Program-made: the position numbers and the translations under genes
Notes under the pieces: model-generated
What the model was told of the DNA's origin: nothing
What the model saw: the letters and a program-made list of their open reading frames with translations, nothing else
The model's database searches: none
Part shown: positions 1-10,314 of the stretch, piece by piece
Numbering within the stretch: the stretch's first letter is position 1
Layout: every line of letters starts with the position of its first letter
DNA from: Agrobacterium tumefaciens
GTDB taxonomy: Bacteria > Pseudomonadota > Alphaproteobacteria > Rhizobiales > Rhizobiaceae
Assembly: GCA_017744915.1 (NCBI GenBank)
Contig: JAGIAH010000011.1
Span: 40,818-104,817, forward strand
Direction: 5' to 3'
DNA: 64,000 nt

Positions 1-653
1 CCGAACTGGATGTGCCGGTGCTCTTCGCGCTCGGCAATCATGACCGCCGCGACGGGTTTTACCCGGTGATGCTCGGCCGCCATGAGGATCTGGACGAGCC
101 CTATGACCATGCGGAAGTCGTTGCCGGCGTCCATGTCATCGTCATGGATACCAGCGTTCCGGGTAAGGTCGGCGGCGCTTTCGAACCCGGCCAGATCGAA
201 TGGCTTGAGGATGAACTCGAAAACCATCCTGATCTGCCGAAGCTTCTGGTGATGCACCATGCGCCGGCGCTCGATTTCGACCGTCCCGAGGCGGAGTGGG
301 AATCCCTGTCCTTTGACGATACCGAAGCGCTGGACGAGGTGCTGTTCGAACATGATGTCATCGGCATTCTGGCGGGTCATATTCATTATGACCGCATGTC
401 GCACTGGCAGGGCATTCCCGTGGTGGTCGGCATCGGCCAGCATTTTGCCACCGATCCGCTGTGGCTGCATGAGGGTGTGCGCATGTTGTCCGGTGCGTCT
501 TTTGCTATCGGTACGATAAGGGATACGGGGCTAACCGTTACCTTCGCGCCGCAGCCCAGCGACCGCCGGGAATTGAAGCGCCACACGCAGGCCGGAATGG
601 CCGAGTTGATCGCGGACTATGAAAGCGGGCAGGCGCAGGACGCAGCCGAATAA
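1..653 (+). CDS. Metallophosphoesterase (cyclic-nucleotide phosphodiesterase-like), 5' end missing
   Basis: C-terminal part of a calcineurin-like phosphoesterase. The frame is open from base 3 at the window edge (Glu-Leu-Asp before the first GTG at 12), so the true start lies outside. The GNHD metal-binding motif is near the beginning, MHHAPA follows mid-protein and GHIHYD near the end; these are the usual dinuclear metal ligands. The missing N-terminus should carry the DxH motif. CpdA-type 3',5'-cyclic nucleotide phosphodiesterases share this layout, but substrate cannot be fixed from sequence. Cytoplasmic by appearance, with no membrane segment in the visible part. Confidence 0.85.
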   Translation, partial: ELDVPVLFALGNHDRRDGFYPVMLGRHEDLDEPYDHAEVVAGVHVIVMDTSVPGKVGGAFEPGQIEWLEDELENHPDLPKLLVMHHAPALDFDRPEAEWESLSFDDTEALDEVLFEHDVIGILAGHIHYDRMSHWQGIPVVVGIGQHFATDPLWLHEGVRMLSGASFAIGTIRDTGLTVTFAPQPSDRRELKRHTQAGMAELIADYESGQAQDAAE

Positions 654-826
654 GGCTGTGCATCACGACCAGCTGCGGGCGGAAACCTTTGCGGGTAAAT
701 CCGCCCATTCTGTGCTACTCACCACAATCTTGAGTTTTCTCGCGCATCCCGTGTCTTTCCGACTGGTCAAGGTTTGATTTTTGCGCTACAAGGCCACATC
801 TTCAACACCAGCTCAGGGAGGTTCTC

Positions 827-883
827 ATGGATAATGACATTCGCTTTCGCCTCCCGGCCCCAGTAGTGCCGCTGCTGGCCTAG
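827..883 (+). CDS. Putative 18-residue leader peptide upstream of the ABC exporter
   Basis: A short ORF with a strong ribosome-binding site (AGGGAGG, ending 6 bases before ATG 827) encodes MDNDIRFRLPAPVVPLLA and stops at TAG 881-883. Ten bases later comes a GC-rich hairpin followed by TTT. The exporter gene begins about 150 bases downstream. A good Shine-Dalgarno in front of such a short ORF, followed by a hairpin, fits a translated attenuation leader. The peptide itself matches nothing I recognise, so coding status is inference. Confidence 0.45.
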   Translation: MDNDIRFRLPAPVVPLLA

Positions 884-892
884 GTGTTACTC

Positions 893-910
893 CGCGGTTC
901 GACCGCGTTT
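893..910 (+). terminator. Hairpin after the leader ORF, possible attenuator
   Basis: CGCGGT-TCG-ACCGCG (6-bp perfect stem, 3-base loop) followed by TTT, lying 9 bases after the leader stop codon and ahead of the ABC exporter. The short T run makes it a weak intrinsic terminator at best. Its placement suggests attenuation or mRNA stabilisation. Confidence 0.4.
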
Positions 911-1035
911 CCCATAGTTCGATTCGTCATGTGGCTGTTGCGGCCATGTTCAAAGACTTTTCCGTTCCGTCGTGAGCCATATTTGTGTCCGCTCACCATG
1001 TCACGATGGAGCGATTGATTGCCGGAGCTTGGCCT

Positions 1036-2886
1036 ATGTTTGGCTGGTTTGAAAAACGCCTCGATCCTTTTCCCTCTTCGACGCCTTCCGTGCCACCGAA
1101 GACGCTTTTGCCGTTCCTTTGGCATTATGTGAAGCCCGCCTGGCCGTGGCTGCTGCTGCTTGGCCTGATGTCCATGGGCATCGCCATTGCGGAAGCCATG
1201 CTCTACAAATTCCTCGGCAATATCGTCGACTGGCTCTCCACGGCCAATCGCGAGACGTTTTTTGCCGATGAGGGCTGGCATCTGATCGTCATGGCGGGGC
1301 TGGTGCTCATCCTGCTGCCGCTGATGGGCGCGATCCACACCATGACGATGCACCAGACGCTTGCGGGCAATTTCGGCATGATCGCGCGCTGGAAAATGCA
1401 CCGTTTCCTGCTGCGCCACTCCATGAACTTTTTCGCCAACGAGTTTGCCGGCCGGGTTTCGACCAAGGTGATGCAGACGGCGCTGGCGATCCGCGAAGTG
1501 GCGCTGAAGGTGATCGACGTCTTCGTTTACGCCATCAGCTTTGTCATTTCGATGCTGTTCATGGTTGCGGCGGCGGACTGGCGGCTGGTCATTCCGCTGC
1601 TCATCTGGCTCGGTATCTATATGGCGATCCTTGCCTATTTCGTGCCGAAACTCGGCCGGCTGGCGCAGGAACAGGCCGATGCGCGCTCGATGATGACGGG
1701 CCGGATCGTCGACAGCTACACCAACATCTCGACGATCAAGCTGTTTTCCCATGCGGGGCGTGAGGAAAGATATGCGCGTGAGGGCATGAACGTGTTTCTC
1801 GGCACGGTTCACCGCCAGATGCGCAAGATTTCGGGCTTCAACATCCTGATCGACCTCAACAATGCCGTGGTGCTGTTTTCCACGGCGGCACTCGGTCTTT
1901 ATTTCTGGATGCAGGGTTCGGTCACGGCCGGTTCGGTCGCCATCGCCATCAGCCTTGCCATGCGCGTCAACGGCATGTCGCAGTGGATCATGTGGGAAGT
2001 CACGTCGCTGTTCGAAAATATCGGCACGGTCTATGACGGTATGTCGATGATGACGAAGCCGCACGATATTGTCGACGTTCCGAAGGCGCCTGAGCTTGCC
2101 GCCCCGCAGGGCGCTATCCGTTACGACAACGTCCGCTTCCACTATGGCAAGAACAAGGGCGTAATCGACGGGCTGACGCTCGACATCAAACCGGGCGAGA
2201 AGGTCGGCCTTGTTGGCCGTTCCGGCGCGGGCAAGACGACGCTGATGAACCTGCTTCTGCGCTTCTACGATCTGGAAGGCGGCAGGATCACCATCGACGG
2301 GCAGGACATTTCCAAGGTGTCGCAGGACAGCCTGCGCGAGCTGATCGGCGTCGTGACGCAGGATACCTCGCTTCTGCACCGTTCGATCCGCGACAACATC
2401 GCCTATGGCCACCCCGAGGCCACCGACGAGCAGGTGATCGCGGCGGCGAAGCGGGCAAACGCCTGGGACTTCATCGAAACGCTTGTCGACATGCATGGTC
2501 GCCAGGGCCTCGATGCCCAGGTGGGCGAACGTGGCGTGAAACTCTCCGGCGGCCAGCGCCAGCGTATTGCGATTGCCCGTGTCTTCCTCAAGAACGCGCC
2601 GATCCTGGTGCTGGACGAGGCGACCTCGGCGCTTGATAGCGAAGTCGAGGCGGCGATCCAGGAGAACCTGTTCTCGTTGATGGAAGGCAAGACGGTGATC
2701 GCGATCGCCCACCGCCTTTCGACGCTGACCGAAATGGACCGGCTCATCATTCTCGACAAGGGCCGGATCGTGGAAGCGGGCAGCCACGCGGAACTGGTGG
2801 CAATGGGCGGCATTTATGCCGACCTGTGGCGGCGCCAGTCCGGTGGCTTCATCGCCGACCACGAGGCGGAAGTGGCTGCGGAATAA
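1036..2886 (+). CDS. ABC exporter half-transporter (membrane domain fused to ATPase), 616 aa
   Basis: MsbA/multidrug-type exporter subunit: an N-terminal six-helix membrane domain (about residues 25-340) fused to a nucleotide-binding domain. Walker A (GRSGAGKTT) is near residue 393, the LSGGQ signature near 502, Walker B with catalytic Glu (ILVLDEAT) near 523, and an H-loop in IAHRLS. The ATPase therefore looks fully active. I chose ATG 1036 (MFGWFEKRL) because GGAG lies about 9 bases upstream and the paralogue at 3533 has a matching N-terminus; GTG 985 and ATG 1006 are alternatives. A strong terminator follows. The related half-transporter at 3533-5401 may be a heterodimer partner. Substrate unknown. 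Confidence 0.9.
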   Translation: MFGWFEKRLDPFPSSTPSVPPKTLLPFLWHYVKPAWPWLLLLGLMSMGIAIAEAMLYKFLGNIVDWLSTANRETFFADEGWHLIVMAGLVLILLPLMGAIHTMTMHQTLAGNFGMIARWKMHRFLLRHSMNFFANEFAGRVSTKVMQTALAIREVALKVIDVFVYAISFVISMLFMVAAADWRLVIPLLIWLGIYMAILAYFVPKLGRLAQEQADARSMMTGRIVDSYTNISTIKLFSHAGREERYAREGMNVFLGTVHRQMRKISGFNILIDLNNAVVLFSTAALGLYFWMQGSVTAGSVAIAISLAMRVNGMSQWIMWEVTSLFENIGTVYDGMSMMTKPHDIVDVPKAPELAAPQGAIRYDNVRFHYGKNKGVIDGLTLDIKPGEKVGLVGRSGAGKTTLMNLLLRFYDLEGGRITIDGQDISKVSQDSLRELIGVVTQDTSLLHRSIRDNIAYGHPEATDEQVIAAAKRANAWDFIETLVDMHGRQGLDAQVGERGVKLSGGQRQRIAIARVFLKNAPILVLDEATSALDSEVEAAIQENLFSLMEGKTVIAIAHRLSTLTEMDRLIILDKGRIVEAGSHAELVAMGGIYADLWRRQSGGFIADHEAEVAAE

Positions 2887-2897
2887 GGAAAGCGAGA

Positions 2898-2921
2898 GGG
2901 CGGGAGTGATCCCGCCCTTTT
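2898..2921 (+). terminator. Intrinsic terminator after the first ABC exporter
   Basis: GGGCGGGA-GTGA-TCCCGCCC, a perfect 8-bp stem with tetraloop followed by TTTT, starting 11 bases after the exporter stop codon. It suggests the first exporter is not routinely co-transcribed with the GNAT gene and the second exporter. Confidence 0.85.
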
Positions 2922-2942
2922 GTCAAAGGTCTCGGGCCTCTC

Positions 2943-3006
2943 CGCCGTGAGAAACCAGTCCTTGCGATCAAGGACTGATCGGTTGGATTTCGAAACCGGG
3001 GTGACG
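2943..3006. repeat. Partial copy of an interspersed palindromic repeat
   Basis: Contains CCGTGAGAA, an inner hairpin CAGTCCTTG-CGAT-CAAGGACTG (2956-2977) and the tail CCGGGGTGAC. The same ordered blocks occur in the right half of the fuller copy at 29893-30006. The left half is missing, so this is a decayed or truncated member. Confidence 0.55.
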
Positions 3007-3014
3007 GAGTACGA

Positions 3015-3446
3015 ATGAGACAAACATCACCACAAGAATCCATACCTCCCGATTACACGACCGAGTGGCATGGAGCGTTCGGGAATGCCGAGGTCAACGC
3101 CCTTCATGCCGAGTGCTTCGAGCATCGAATCCTGGTTGATGACTGGTGGTCCCAGGTTAATCACTTCAGTCTCGGCTGGGTGTGTAGTCGTCGTCTGGAG
3201 AAGCTGGTCGGGTTCGTTAACATCGCGTGGGATGGCGGTGTCCACGCATTTGTTCTGGATACGATGGTGTCGCCTGATCTCCAACGCCAGGGCATTGCAA
3301 AGGCCCTGATAGGGGAGGCGGTTAAACGGGCGAAAGACACCGGCTGCGAGTGGCTCCACGTCGATTTTGACCCGCACCTGCGGCGATTTTATTTCGAGGC
3401 TTGCGGATTCCGCCCCACCGACGCCGGGCTCATCGCTTTGACGTAG
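3015..3446 (+). CDS. GNAT-family N-acetyltransferase, 143 aa
   Basis: Single GNAT domain. The acetyl-CoA loop appears as MVSPDLQRQGIAKALI (residues about 82-97), preceded by the strand FVLDTM and followed by the C-terminal YFEACGFRPT signature. Start ATG 3015 is supported by GGAG about 6 bases upstream, at the end of the partial repeat. The gene sits between two related ABC half-transporters on the same strand. Substrate is unknown; modification of a small molecule or antibiotic would suit the exporter context but is guesswork. Confidence 0.85.
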   Translation: MRQTSPQESIPPDYTTEWHGAFGNAEVNALHAECFEHRILVDDWWSQVNHFSLGWVCSRRLEKLVGFVNIAWDGGVHAFVLDTMVSPDLQRQGIAKALIGEAVKRAKDTGCEWLHVDFDPHLRRFYFEACGFRPTDAGLIALT

Positions 3447-3532
3447 CAACATCCCGAACGTTACCGAAATATAATCTCTCCCCGAAGCCGCTGCGGCTGT
3501 TCCCGAGGCGGGAATCCGCCTATATCCGGATC

Positions 3533-5401
3533 ATGGTCATTACCCGCATCTTCGAGTATTTCGAGAACTGGATAAAGCCCTTCGCCCGCAAGGACGATTT
3601 GCGGCCGCCTGAAAGAACATTCGCTTTCATCTGGTTTTATATCTCGCAGGCCAAGGCGCCGTTTTTCGCCATGCTGGTGCTCGGCGGGCTGACGGCGGCC
3701 ATTGAGGCGGCGCTGTTCTGGTTCGTCGGACGGCTGGTGGACATTCTCTCGACGGTGAAACCGGAAGAGGGCTGGGCGGGGCTGCTTGCGGCCCATGGCG
3801 GCGAACTCGTGGGTATGCTGGTGCTGATCGGCATCGTGCGGTTTATCGTCACCATGGTGACAGCGCTGGTGGATCAGCAGATCATTACGCCGGGTTTCTA
3901 TAATCTGGTGCGCTGGCAATCCTATATGCATGTGGCGCGGCAATCACTGACCTTCTTCCAGAATGATTTTTCCGGCCGCATCGTCACCAAGGTCTGGTCC
4001 GGCGGGCAGGCGGCGGGCGATCTTGTCACCTCGCTGATGGAAAGTGTCTGGTTCGTCGGTATCTACTCGGTTTCCATGCTGTTCCTGATCGGCGGGCTGG
4101 ACTGGCGGCTTGCGGTTCTCGTCGTCGTCTGGGTGGCGATCTTCTCGCTGCTGGCGCGGTATTTCGTGCCGCGCATCCGTTACCATTCAAAGGAGACGGC
4201 GGAGGCCGCCTCGATGCTCTCCGGCCGCATGGTGGATGCCTATAGCAATATCCAGACGCTGCGGCTGTTTGGGCGAGACGATGCCAATGATCGTTACATG
4301 CGTCAGGGCTTCGATATTTTTCAGACCGCGACGATGACGTTTACGCGGTTCATCACCGGCGTGCGCGCCTCCATGGCGCTGCTGTCCGGCGTCATGATCA
4401 CGTCGATGGCGGCGCTCTGCATCGATCTGTGGCTCTCCGGCAAGATCAGTTCCGGCGCGGTCGCTTTCACGCTGGCGCTGGTTTTGCGTCTCAACTTCCT
4501 GCTCGGGCGGTTGATGACGCAGTTCAACGGCATCATGCGCAATTTCGGCACGGTGCAGAACGCCGCCGAATTGATCTCGCAGCCGATCGGTCTCGTTGAT
4601 ACGCCCGACGCGGCGGTGCTGGAGGTCAAGAGGCCGGGCATCCGTTTCGAGAATGTCAGCTTCCATTACGGGCGGGCGAACGGCGTTATCGACAATCTCA
4701 ACCTCGAAATCAGGGCGGGCGAGAAGGTCGGCATCGTCGGGCGTTCCGGCGCCGGCAAATCCACGCTCGTCAACCTGCTTTTGCGGTTTTACGATGTCGA
4801 GAAGGGCCGCATCCTGATCGACGGGCAGGATATCGCCAAAGTCACGCAGGAATCGCTGCGCGCCCATATCGGCATGGTCACGCAGGATACCTCGCTGCTG
4901 CACCGTTCCATTCGAGACAACATCATGTTCGGCCGCACGGATGCCACCGAAGCGCAATTGCAGGAGGCGACGCGCCGCGCCAAGGCGGATGATTTCATCA
5001 CAAGGCTGGAGGACCAGCGCGGCCGCACGGGTTTTGACGCGCATGTGGGCGAACGCGGTGTTAAACTTTCCGGCGGCCAGCGCCAGCGCATCGCAATCGC
5101 CCGCGTGATGCTGAAGGACGCGCCGATCCTCGTGCTCGATGAGGCGACCTCGGCGCTCGATTCGGAGGTGGAGGCGGCGATCCAGAGCAATCTGGATGAA
5201 CTGATGCAGGGCAAGACGGTGCTGGCCATCGCCCACCGCCTGTCGACCATCGCCGCTCTCGACCGGCTGATCGTGATGGATCAGGGCCGTATCGTCGAAC
5301 AGGGCAGCCATTCCGAGCTGGTCTTGCGGGGCGGGCTTTATTCGGAGTTGTGGGCGCGGCAATCGGGCGGCTTCCTCGCCGCGGACGAGGCGGCGCAATA
5401 A
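3533..5401 (+). CDS. ABC exporter half-transporter, paralogue of the first, 622 aa
   Basis: Same architecture as the exporter at 1036-2886 and clearly homologous along its length: N-terminus MVITRIFEYFENW, six-helix membrane domain, then ATPase with Walker A (GRSGAGKST, near residue 402), LSGGQ (near 512), Walker B ILVLDEAT and IAHRLS. Both ATP-site Glu residues are present, so neither member of the pair is visibly degenerate. The frame is open back to 3401, but that stretch overlaps the GNAT gene and the N-terminus aligns with the paralogue only from ATG 3533. It ends 9 bases before a convergent gene. Substrate unknown. Confidence 0.9.
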   Translation: MVITRIFEYFENWIKPFARKDDLRPPERTFAFIWFYISQAKAPFFAMLVLGGLTAAIEAALFWFVGRLVDILSTVKPEEGWAGLLAAHGGELVGMLVLIGIVRFIVTMVTALVDQQIITPGFYNLVRWQSYMHVARQSLTFFQNDFSGRIVTKVWSGGQAAGDLVTSLMESVWFVGIYSVSMLFLIGGLDWRLAVLVVVWVAIFSLLARYFVPRIRYHSKETAEAASMLSGRMVDAYSNIQTLRLFGRDDANDRYMRQGFDIFQTATMTFTRFITGVRASMALLSGVMITSMAALCIDLWLSGKISSGAVAFTLALVLRLNFLLGRLMTQFNGIMRNFGTVQNAAELISQPIGLVDTPDAAVLEVKRPGIRFENVSFHYGRANGVIDNLNLEIRAGEKVGIVGRSGAGKSTLVNLLLRFYDVEKGRILIDGQDIAKVTQESLRAHIGMVTQDTSLLHRSIRDNIMFGRTDATEAQLQEATRRAKADDFITRLEDQRGRTGFDAHVGERGVKLSGGQRQRIAIARVMLKDAPILVLDEATSALDSEVEAAIQSNLDELMQGKTVLAIAHRLSTIAALDRLIVMDQGRIVEQGSHSELVLRGGLYSELWARQSGGFLAADEAAQ

Positions 5402-5410
5402 GGCCTTCGA

Positions 5411-6343
5411 TTATTTCCCGATCAAGAAATCCGCCATCAGCCCATAATGATTGGAGCCGAGGCTGTCCGGCAGGCGTGTGGTTTTCATCAGCGTCGCCGG
5501 TTCACGGGCGAAGATGTGGTCGATGGCGATGCCGAAGCGGCCGGCCTCCGTGGGCCATGTGGCGGGTTCCCAGCGTGGTTTCTTCAGGTCGTTGGCGGCG
5601 AGAAAGGCGCGCATGTCGGGGGCGATGCTGGCCGAATTGAAGTCTCCGGCCAGAATGAGCGGCCCGGTGACGCGAAAGAGGATTTCGCTGACCTCATCCA
5701 GCTCGTCCCGGTGATAATCGTCGAAATAGGGCTTGGTGATATGGCCGGCGGCCAGTGTCAGCGTCGTTCCGTCGAGATCGATCTTGGCGAGAGCAAACCG
5801 GTCCCGGCGCAGATCGCTGAGGCTGTAGAACTGGCCTTCCAGCAATGGCCGTTTCGAAAGCATCAGCAGGTCACATCCCGGCGTTCCGGTAAAACAGCCG
5901 AGCCTGTAGGGATAGGTCTCCTGCAGACGCGGCAGAACCGATTGCAGCGCCGCCGCCTCGAAGAGATAGACCGCATCCGCGCCCGATTCGAGAATCTTAT
6001 CGGCAATCGCATCCGCATTGGCGGCATTGTCCGTCAGCACGTTGAAGGACAATAGCCGGAAGGCTCTGGCGTCCGGCGCGGCGGTTGCGGATGTGGAAAA
6101 TTCCAGAAGCATGGTGACGGCATGGATGGCGAGCGCAAGCGACCAGACCAGGAGGAGGGCCGAAACCGTATCACGTGTCAGCCAGAATATGAGGCATGAC
6201 AGCAGGATGCAGACAAGGGCGATATGCAGCTGGAAGCTGGTGACGAAGGCGAGAAGCCAGAAATCGGTGACATAACGCAGGCTGGCGATGAAAAGAACGG
6301 CAGCCACCGCCGTGGAGACCATGCAAGAGAGCTTCGCCGTCAT
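5411..6343 (-). CDS. Endonuclease/exonuclease/phosphatase-family membrane protein, 310 aa
   Basis: Three hydrophobic helices at the N-terminus (about residues 5-95), then an endonuclease/exonuclease/phosphatase domain. Visible motifs are LSFNVL, GAD(A)VYLFEA (metal-binding Glu), AGHITKP, GDFNSASI and the C-terminal IDHIFA and GSNHYGL, which carry the Asp-His pair and final catalytic His. Fold relatives include DNase I, sphingomyelinases and phosphodiesterases, so substrate is open; the catalytic domain probably faces the periplasm or membrane. Start ATG 6343 (MTAKLSC) places the first helix at the N-terminus; longer frames to 6406 lack support. Convergent with the second exporter. Confidence 0.8.
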   Translation of the reverse strand: MTAKLSCMVSTAVAAVLFIASLRYVTDFWLLAFVTSFQLHIALVCILLSCLIFWLTRDTVSALLLVWSLALAIHAVTMLLEFSTSATAAPDARAFRLLSFNVLTDNAANADAIADKILESGADAVYLFEAAALQSVLPRLQETYPYRLGCFTGTPGCDLLMLSKRPLLEGQFYSLSDLRRDRFALAKIDLDGTTLTLAAGHITKPYFDDYHRDELDEVSEILFRVTGPLILAGDFNSASIAPDMRAFLAANDLKKPRWEPATWPTEAGRFGIAIDHIFAREPATLMKTTRLPDSLGSNHYGLMADFLIGK

Positions 6344-6652
6344 CCGAATCCCTGCTTTCCGAGCTCTCCCTTGATGTCTCCTAACATGGCGCATGAGGGC
6401 GCACAATGTTGCCCGCCTGCCAAGGGTGGCGAAAAAATGAGAAGCAAATCGGGCCCTTCCGTCAGAATTACGGCAGCTTTGTGTGCTTTGCTCTTGCCAA
6501 GTCAGTCAATATTTTGCGATCAAACAGATGACGCGGTTTCTGAAATGCCGCGAGAATGACCAAGGCGATGGGACGGAGTTTGTCTTGGATCAAATCATAG
6601 CGGGAGGACTCATGCGATTTACGGCAAAAACAGCGCAGAGGATGGTGTAGCG

Positions 6653-7231
6653 GTGAGCGAGCACGTAACCAATCACGACGCTTCGGGTGAACCGACCCGT
6701 CGCGATTTTCTTTATCTAGTGACGGGAATGGCGGGCGCCGTCGGTGCCGCCGCAGTTGCATGGCCTTTTATTGACCAGATGCGTCCCGATGCATCGACGC
6801 TGGCGCTCGCCTCCATCGAGGTGGATGTGGCGGCCGTCGAGCCGGGCATGTCGCTCACCGTCAAGTGGCGCGGCAAGCCGATTTTCATCCGCAACCGCAC
6901 GGAAAAGGAAATCGAGGAAGCCAAGGCAGTTGCTCTCGGCGATCTGAAGGATCCCGTGGCGCGCAACGCCAACATCGCCGCCGACGCGCAGGCAACGGAC
7001 ATTGACCGCTCCGCCGGTCAGGGCAAGGAAAACTGGATCGTCATGGTCGGTTCCTGCACCCATCTCGGTTGCATTCCGCTCGGCCAGGCCGGCGATTTCG
7101 GCGGCTGGTTCTGTCCCTGCCATGGCTCGCACTACGATACGGCGGGCCGCATACGTAAGGGTCCGGCGCCGCAGAACCTCGCCATCCCGACATTTGCATT
7201 CACATCCGATACCGTGATCAAGATCGGATAA
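6653..7231 (+). CDS. petA: Cytochrome bc1 complex Rieske iron-sulfur subunit
   Basis: Carries a twin-arginine signal-anchor (TRRDFLYLV) with one transmembrane helix near residues 20-40, and the two [2Fe-2S] boxes CTHLGC and CPCHGSH. The protein moves electrons from quinol to cytochrome c1 and is folded before Tat export. Start is GTG 6653, with AGAGGA about 10 bases upstream. It is the first gene of petABC: petB begins 14 bases downstream. Length (192 aa) is typical of alphaproteobacterial Rieske proteins. Confidence 0.97.
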   Translation: MSEHVTNHDASGEPTRRDFLYLVTGMAGAVGAAAVAWPFIDQMRPDASTLALASIEVDVAAVEPGMSLTVKWRGKPIFIRNRTEKEIEEAKAVALGDLKDPVARNANIAADAQATDIDRSAGQGKENWIVMVGSCTHLGCIPLGQAGDFGGWFCPCHGSHYDTAGRIRKGPAPQNLAIPTFAFTSDTVIKIG

Positions 7232-7245
7232 GGGGACAGATATTC

Positions 7246-8568
7246 ATGAGTGGCCATTCCAGTTATCAGCCGTCCACCGGCATCGAGAGGTGGATCGATT
7301 CGCGGCTTCCCTTGCCGCGCATGATCTATGACAGCTTCGTTGCCTATCCTGTCCCGCGTAACCTGAACTACGCCTACACCTTCGGTGCGATGCTTGCCGT
7401 CATGCTGATCGTGCAAATCCTCACCGGTGTTGTGCTGGCCATGCATTATGCGGCCGAAACGACGGTGGCTTTCAATTCCGTCGAAAAGATCATGCGCGAC
7501 GTCAACCACGGCTGGCTGCTGCGCTACATGCATGCCAACGGTGCGTCGTTCTTCTTCATCGCGGTGTATCTGCACATCGCCCGTGGCCTTTATTACGGCT
7601 CCTATAAGGCACCGCGAGAAATCCTCTGGATTCTCGGCTGCGTGATCTTCCTGCTGATGATGGCAACGGGCTTCATGGGTTACGTTCTGCCCTGGGGCCA
7701 GATGTCCTTCTGGGGCGCAACCGTCATCACCGGCTTCTTCACGGCGTTCCCCGCCGTTGGTGAATGGATCCAGCAGTTCCTGCTCGGCGGCTTCGCCGTG
7801 GATCAGCCGACGCTGAACCGCTTCTTTGCGCTTCACTATCTTCTGCCCTTCATGATCGCGGGTGTCGTCATCCTGCACATCTGGGCGCTGCATGTGACCG
7901 GCCAGACCAACCCGACCGGCGTTGAAGTGAAGAGCAAGACTGACACCGTGCCCTTCACGCCCTATGCGACGCTGAAGGATGCGCTTGGCGTTTCGATCTT
8001 CCTGATCGGTTATGCCTGGTTCGTCTTCTATATGCCGAACTTCCTCGGCCACCCCGACAACTACATCATGGCCGATGCGCTGAAGACCCCGGCGCATATC
8101 GTTCCGGAATGGTACTTCCTGCCGTTCTACGCCATGCTGCGTGCCATCACCTTCAACATCTGGATCATCGATTCCAAGCTCGGTGGCGTTCTCGTGATGT
8201 TCGGCGCGATCGTCGTGTTGTTCTTCCTGCCCTGGCTCGATACGTCGAAGGTTCGTTCCGCCGTCTATCGTCCCTGGTACAAGATGTTCTTCTGGCTGTT
8301 CGTGGTGAATGCCATCATGCTCGGCTGGCTGGGTTCGCGCCCGGCGGAAGGAACCGGCCTTCTCGGCCTGCTTACCGGCGATCTGAAAGGCAATTATGTC
8401 GGCTATTCTCAGCTCGGCACGCTTTATTACTTCGGTTTCTTCCTCGTCATCATGCCGATCCTCGGTCTGGTCGAAACGCCCCGGCGTATTCCGAATTCGA
8501 TTACCGAGGCCGTTCTCGAAAAGAACGCCGCCAAGACGGGTGCCGCATCTGCTGCGGCCCAAGTGTAA
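7246..8568 (+). CDS. petB: Cytochrome b of the bc1 complex
   Basis: 440-residue multispanning cytochrome b. Visible hallmarks are the Qo-site [10 protein letters not shown] motif, the paired haem-ligand histidines in helices B and D ([14 protein letters not shown] with [11 protein letters not shown], and [20 protein letters not shown]), and the [13 protein letters not shown] segment. It binds both b haems and both quinone sites. It lies between petA and petC with short spacers, as in other alphaproteobacteria where the three genes form one transcript. Nothing is truncated. Confidence 0.97.
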   Translation: MSGHSSYQPSTGIERWIDSRLPLPRMIYDSFVAYPVPRNLNYAYTFGAMLAVMLIVQILTGVVLAMHYAAETTVAFNSVEKIMRDVNHGWLLRYMHANGASFFFIAVYLHIARGLYYGSYKAPREILWILGCVIFLLMMATGFMGYVLPWGQMSFWGATVITGFFTAFPAVGEWIQQFLLGGFAVDQPTLNRFFALHYLLPFMIAGVVILHIWALHVTGQTNPTGVEVKSKTDTVPFTPYATLKDALGVSIFLIGYAWFVFYMPNFLGHPDNYIMADALKTPAHIVPEWYFLPFYAMLRAITFNIWIIDSKLGGVLVMFGAIVVLFFLPWLDTSKVRSAVYRPWYKMFFWLFVVNAIMLGWLGSRPAEGTGLLGLLTGDLKGNYVGYSQLGTLYYFGFFLVIMPILGLVETPRRIPNSITEAVLEKNAAKTGAASAAAQV

Positions 8569-8590
8569 GCGCGAAGGAAGGATGACGACA

Positions 8591-9478
<888 letters not shown>

Positions 9479-9505
9479 TCGGCATCCTGTTGCCGGCAGT
9501 CATTG

Positions 9506-9533
9506 GCCCCCACGGTCTCCGTGGGGGCTTTTT
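9506..9533 (+). terminator. Intrinsic terminator of the petABC operon
   Basis: GCCCCCACGG-TCT-CCGTGGGGGC, a perfect 10-bp stem, followed by TTTTT; it starts 27 bases after the petC stop. Confidence 0.92.
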
Positions 9534-9727
9534 CATGTATTGAGGGGCAAATTGGGCGGCAGCAGCAATCCGCGGCGCTGTCGTCCCGTGGCCGCTGCCA
9601 GCGGTTTGCCGCAGGATAGGAGAGGCACGGGCAGGGTGGCGGTCCTTTTTTGTTGGTCAGCCGCCGTCAAATTGATAGGGTGGCCCGAACCATCTCATCC
9701 ATTTCCCTTGTCTTAACTGGAAATACC

Positions 9728-10270
9728 ATGACCGTTATCGCTTCGGAGCTTTCCGCTGCCATCCGTTCCATTCCCGACTATCCGAAGCCGGGCATCATAT
9801 TCCGGGACATCACGACGCTGCTCGGCAATCCACGCGCTTTCCGCCGTGCTGTTGATGAACTCGTGCAGCCCTATGCGGGAACGAAGATCGACAAGATCGC
9901 CGGCATGGAAGCGCGCGGCTTCATCCTCGGCGGCGCAGTGGCGCATCAGCTATCGGCCGGTTTCGTGCCGATCCGCAAGAAGGGCAAGCTGCCGCACACC
10001 ACCGTGCGTGTGGCCTACAGCCTGGAATATGGCGTCGATGAAATGGAAATGCATGTGGATGCCGTGCAGCCGGGTGAAAAGGTCATTCTGGTCGACGACC
10101 TGATCGCCACCGGTGGCACCGCCGAAGGCGCGGTCAAGCTGTTGCGGCAGATGGGTGCGGAGATCGTTTCCGCCTGCTTCGTTATCGACCTGCCCGATCT
10201 CGGCGGTCGCAAGAAACTCGAAGACCTCGGTGTCGAGGTGCGGACGCTGGTGGAATTCTCCGGCCATTGA
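9728..10270 (+). CDS. apt: Adenine phosphoribosyltransferase
   Basis: 180-residue purine-salvage enzyme converting adenine and PRPP to AMP. N-terminus [18 protein letters not shown] is characteristic of the family, followed by GMEARGFI and the PRPP-binding loop [16 protein letters not shown]. Start ATG 9728 (MTVIASEL) matches family length; the frame is open upstream but without conserved residues. Cytosolic. Convergent with the MaoC genes, with a bulged hairpin between. Confidence 0.96.
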   Translation: MTVIASELSAAIRSIPDYPKPGIIFRDITTLLGNPRAFRRAVDELVQPYAGTKIDKIAGMEARGFILGGAVAHQLSAGFVPIRKKGKLPHTTVRVAYSLEYGVDEMEMHVDAVQPGEKVILVDDLIATGGTAEGAVKLLRQMGAEIVSACFVIDLPDLGGRKKLEDLGVEVRTLVEFSGH

Positions 10271-10276
10271 GGCGGT

Positions 10277-10310
10277 AGCCGGGGCAAATCGTGATGGTAT
10301 GCCCCGGGCT
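10277..10310. terminator. Hairpin between convergent apt and MaoC genes
   Basis: AGCCGGGGCA pairs with TGCCCCGGGCT across a 13-base loop with one bulged base; CGCTTTATT follows on the plus strand. It could terminate apt, but the U tract is imperfect. Confidence 0.45.
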
Positions 10311-10314
10311 CGCT

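Noticed and set aside
880..2862. Long open frame on the minus strand opposite the first ABC exporter (660 codons)
   Set aside because: It is antisense to a gene with full family motifs, has no ribosome site, and its translation is His/Arg/Asp-rich low-complexity sequence typical of GC-rich shadow frames.
4187..5398. Minus-strand open frame of 403 codons opposite the second exporter
   Set aside because: Same shadow pattern; no domain motif.
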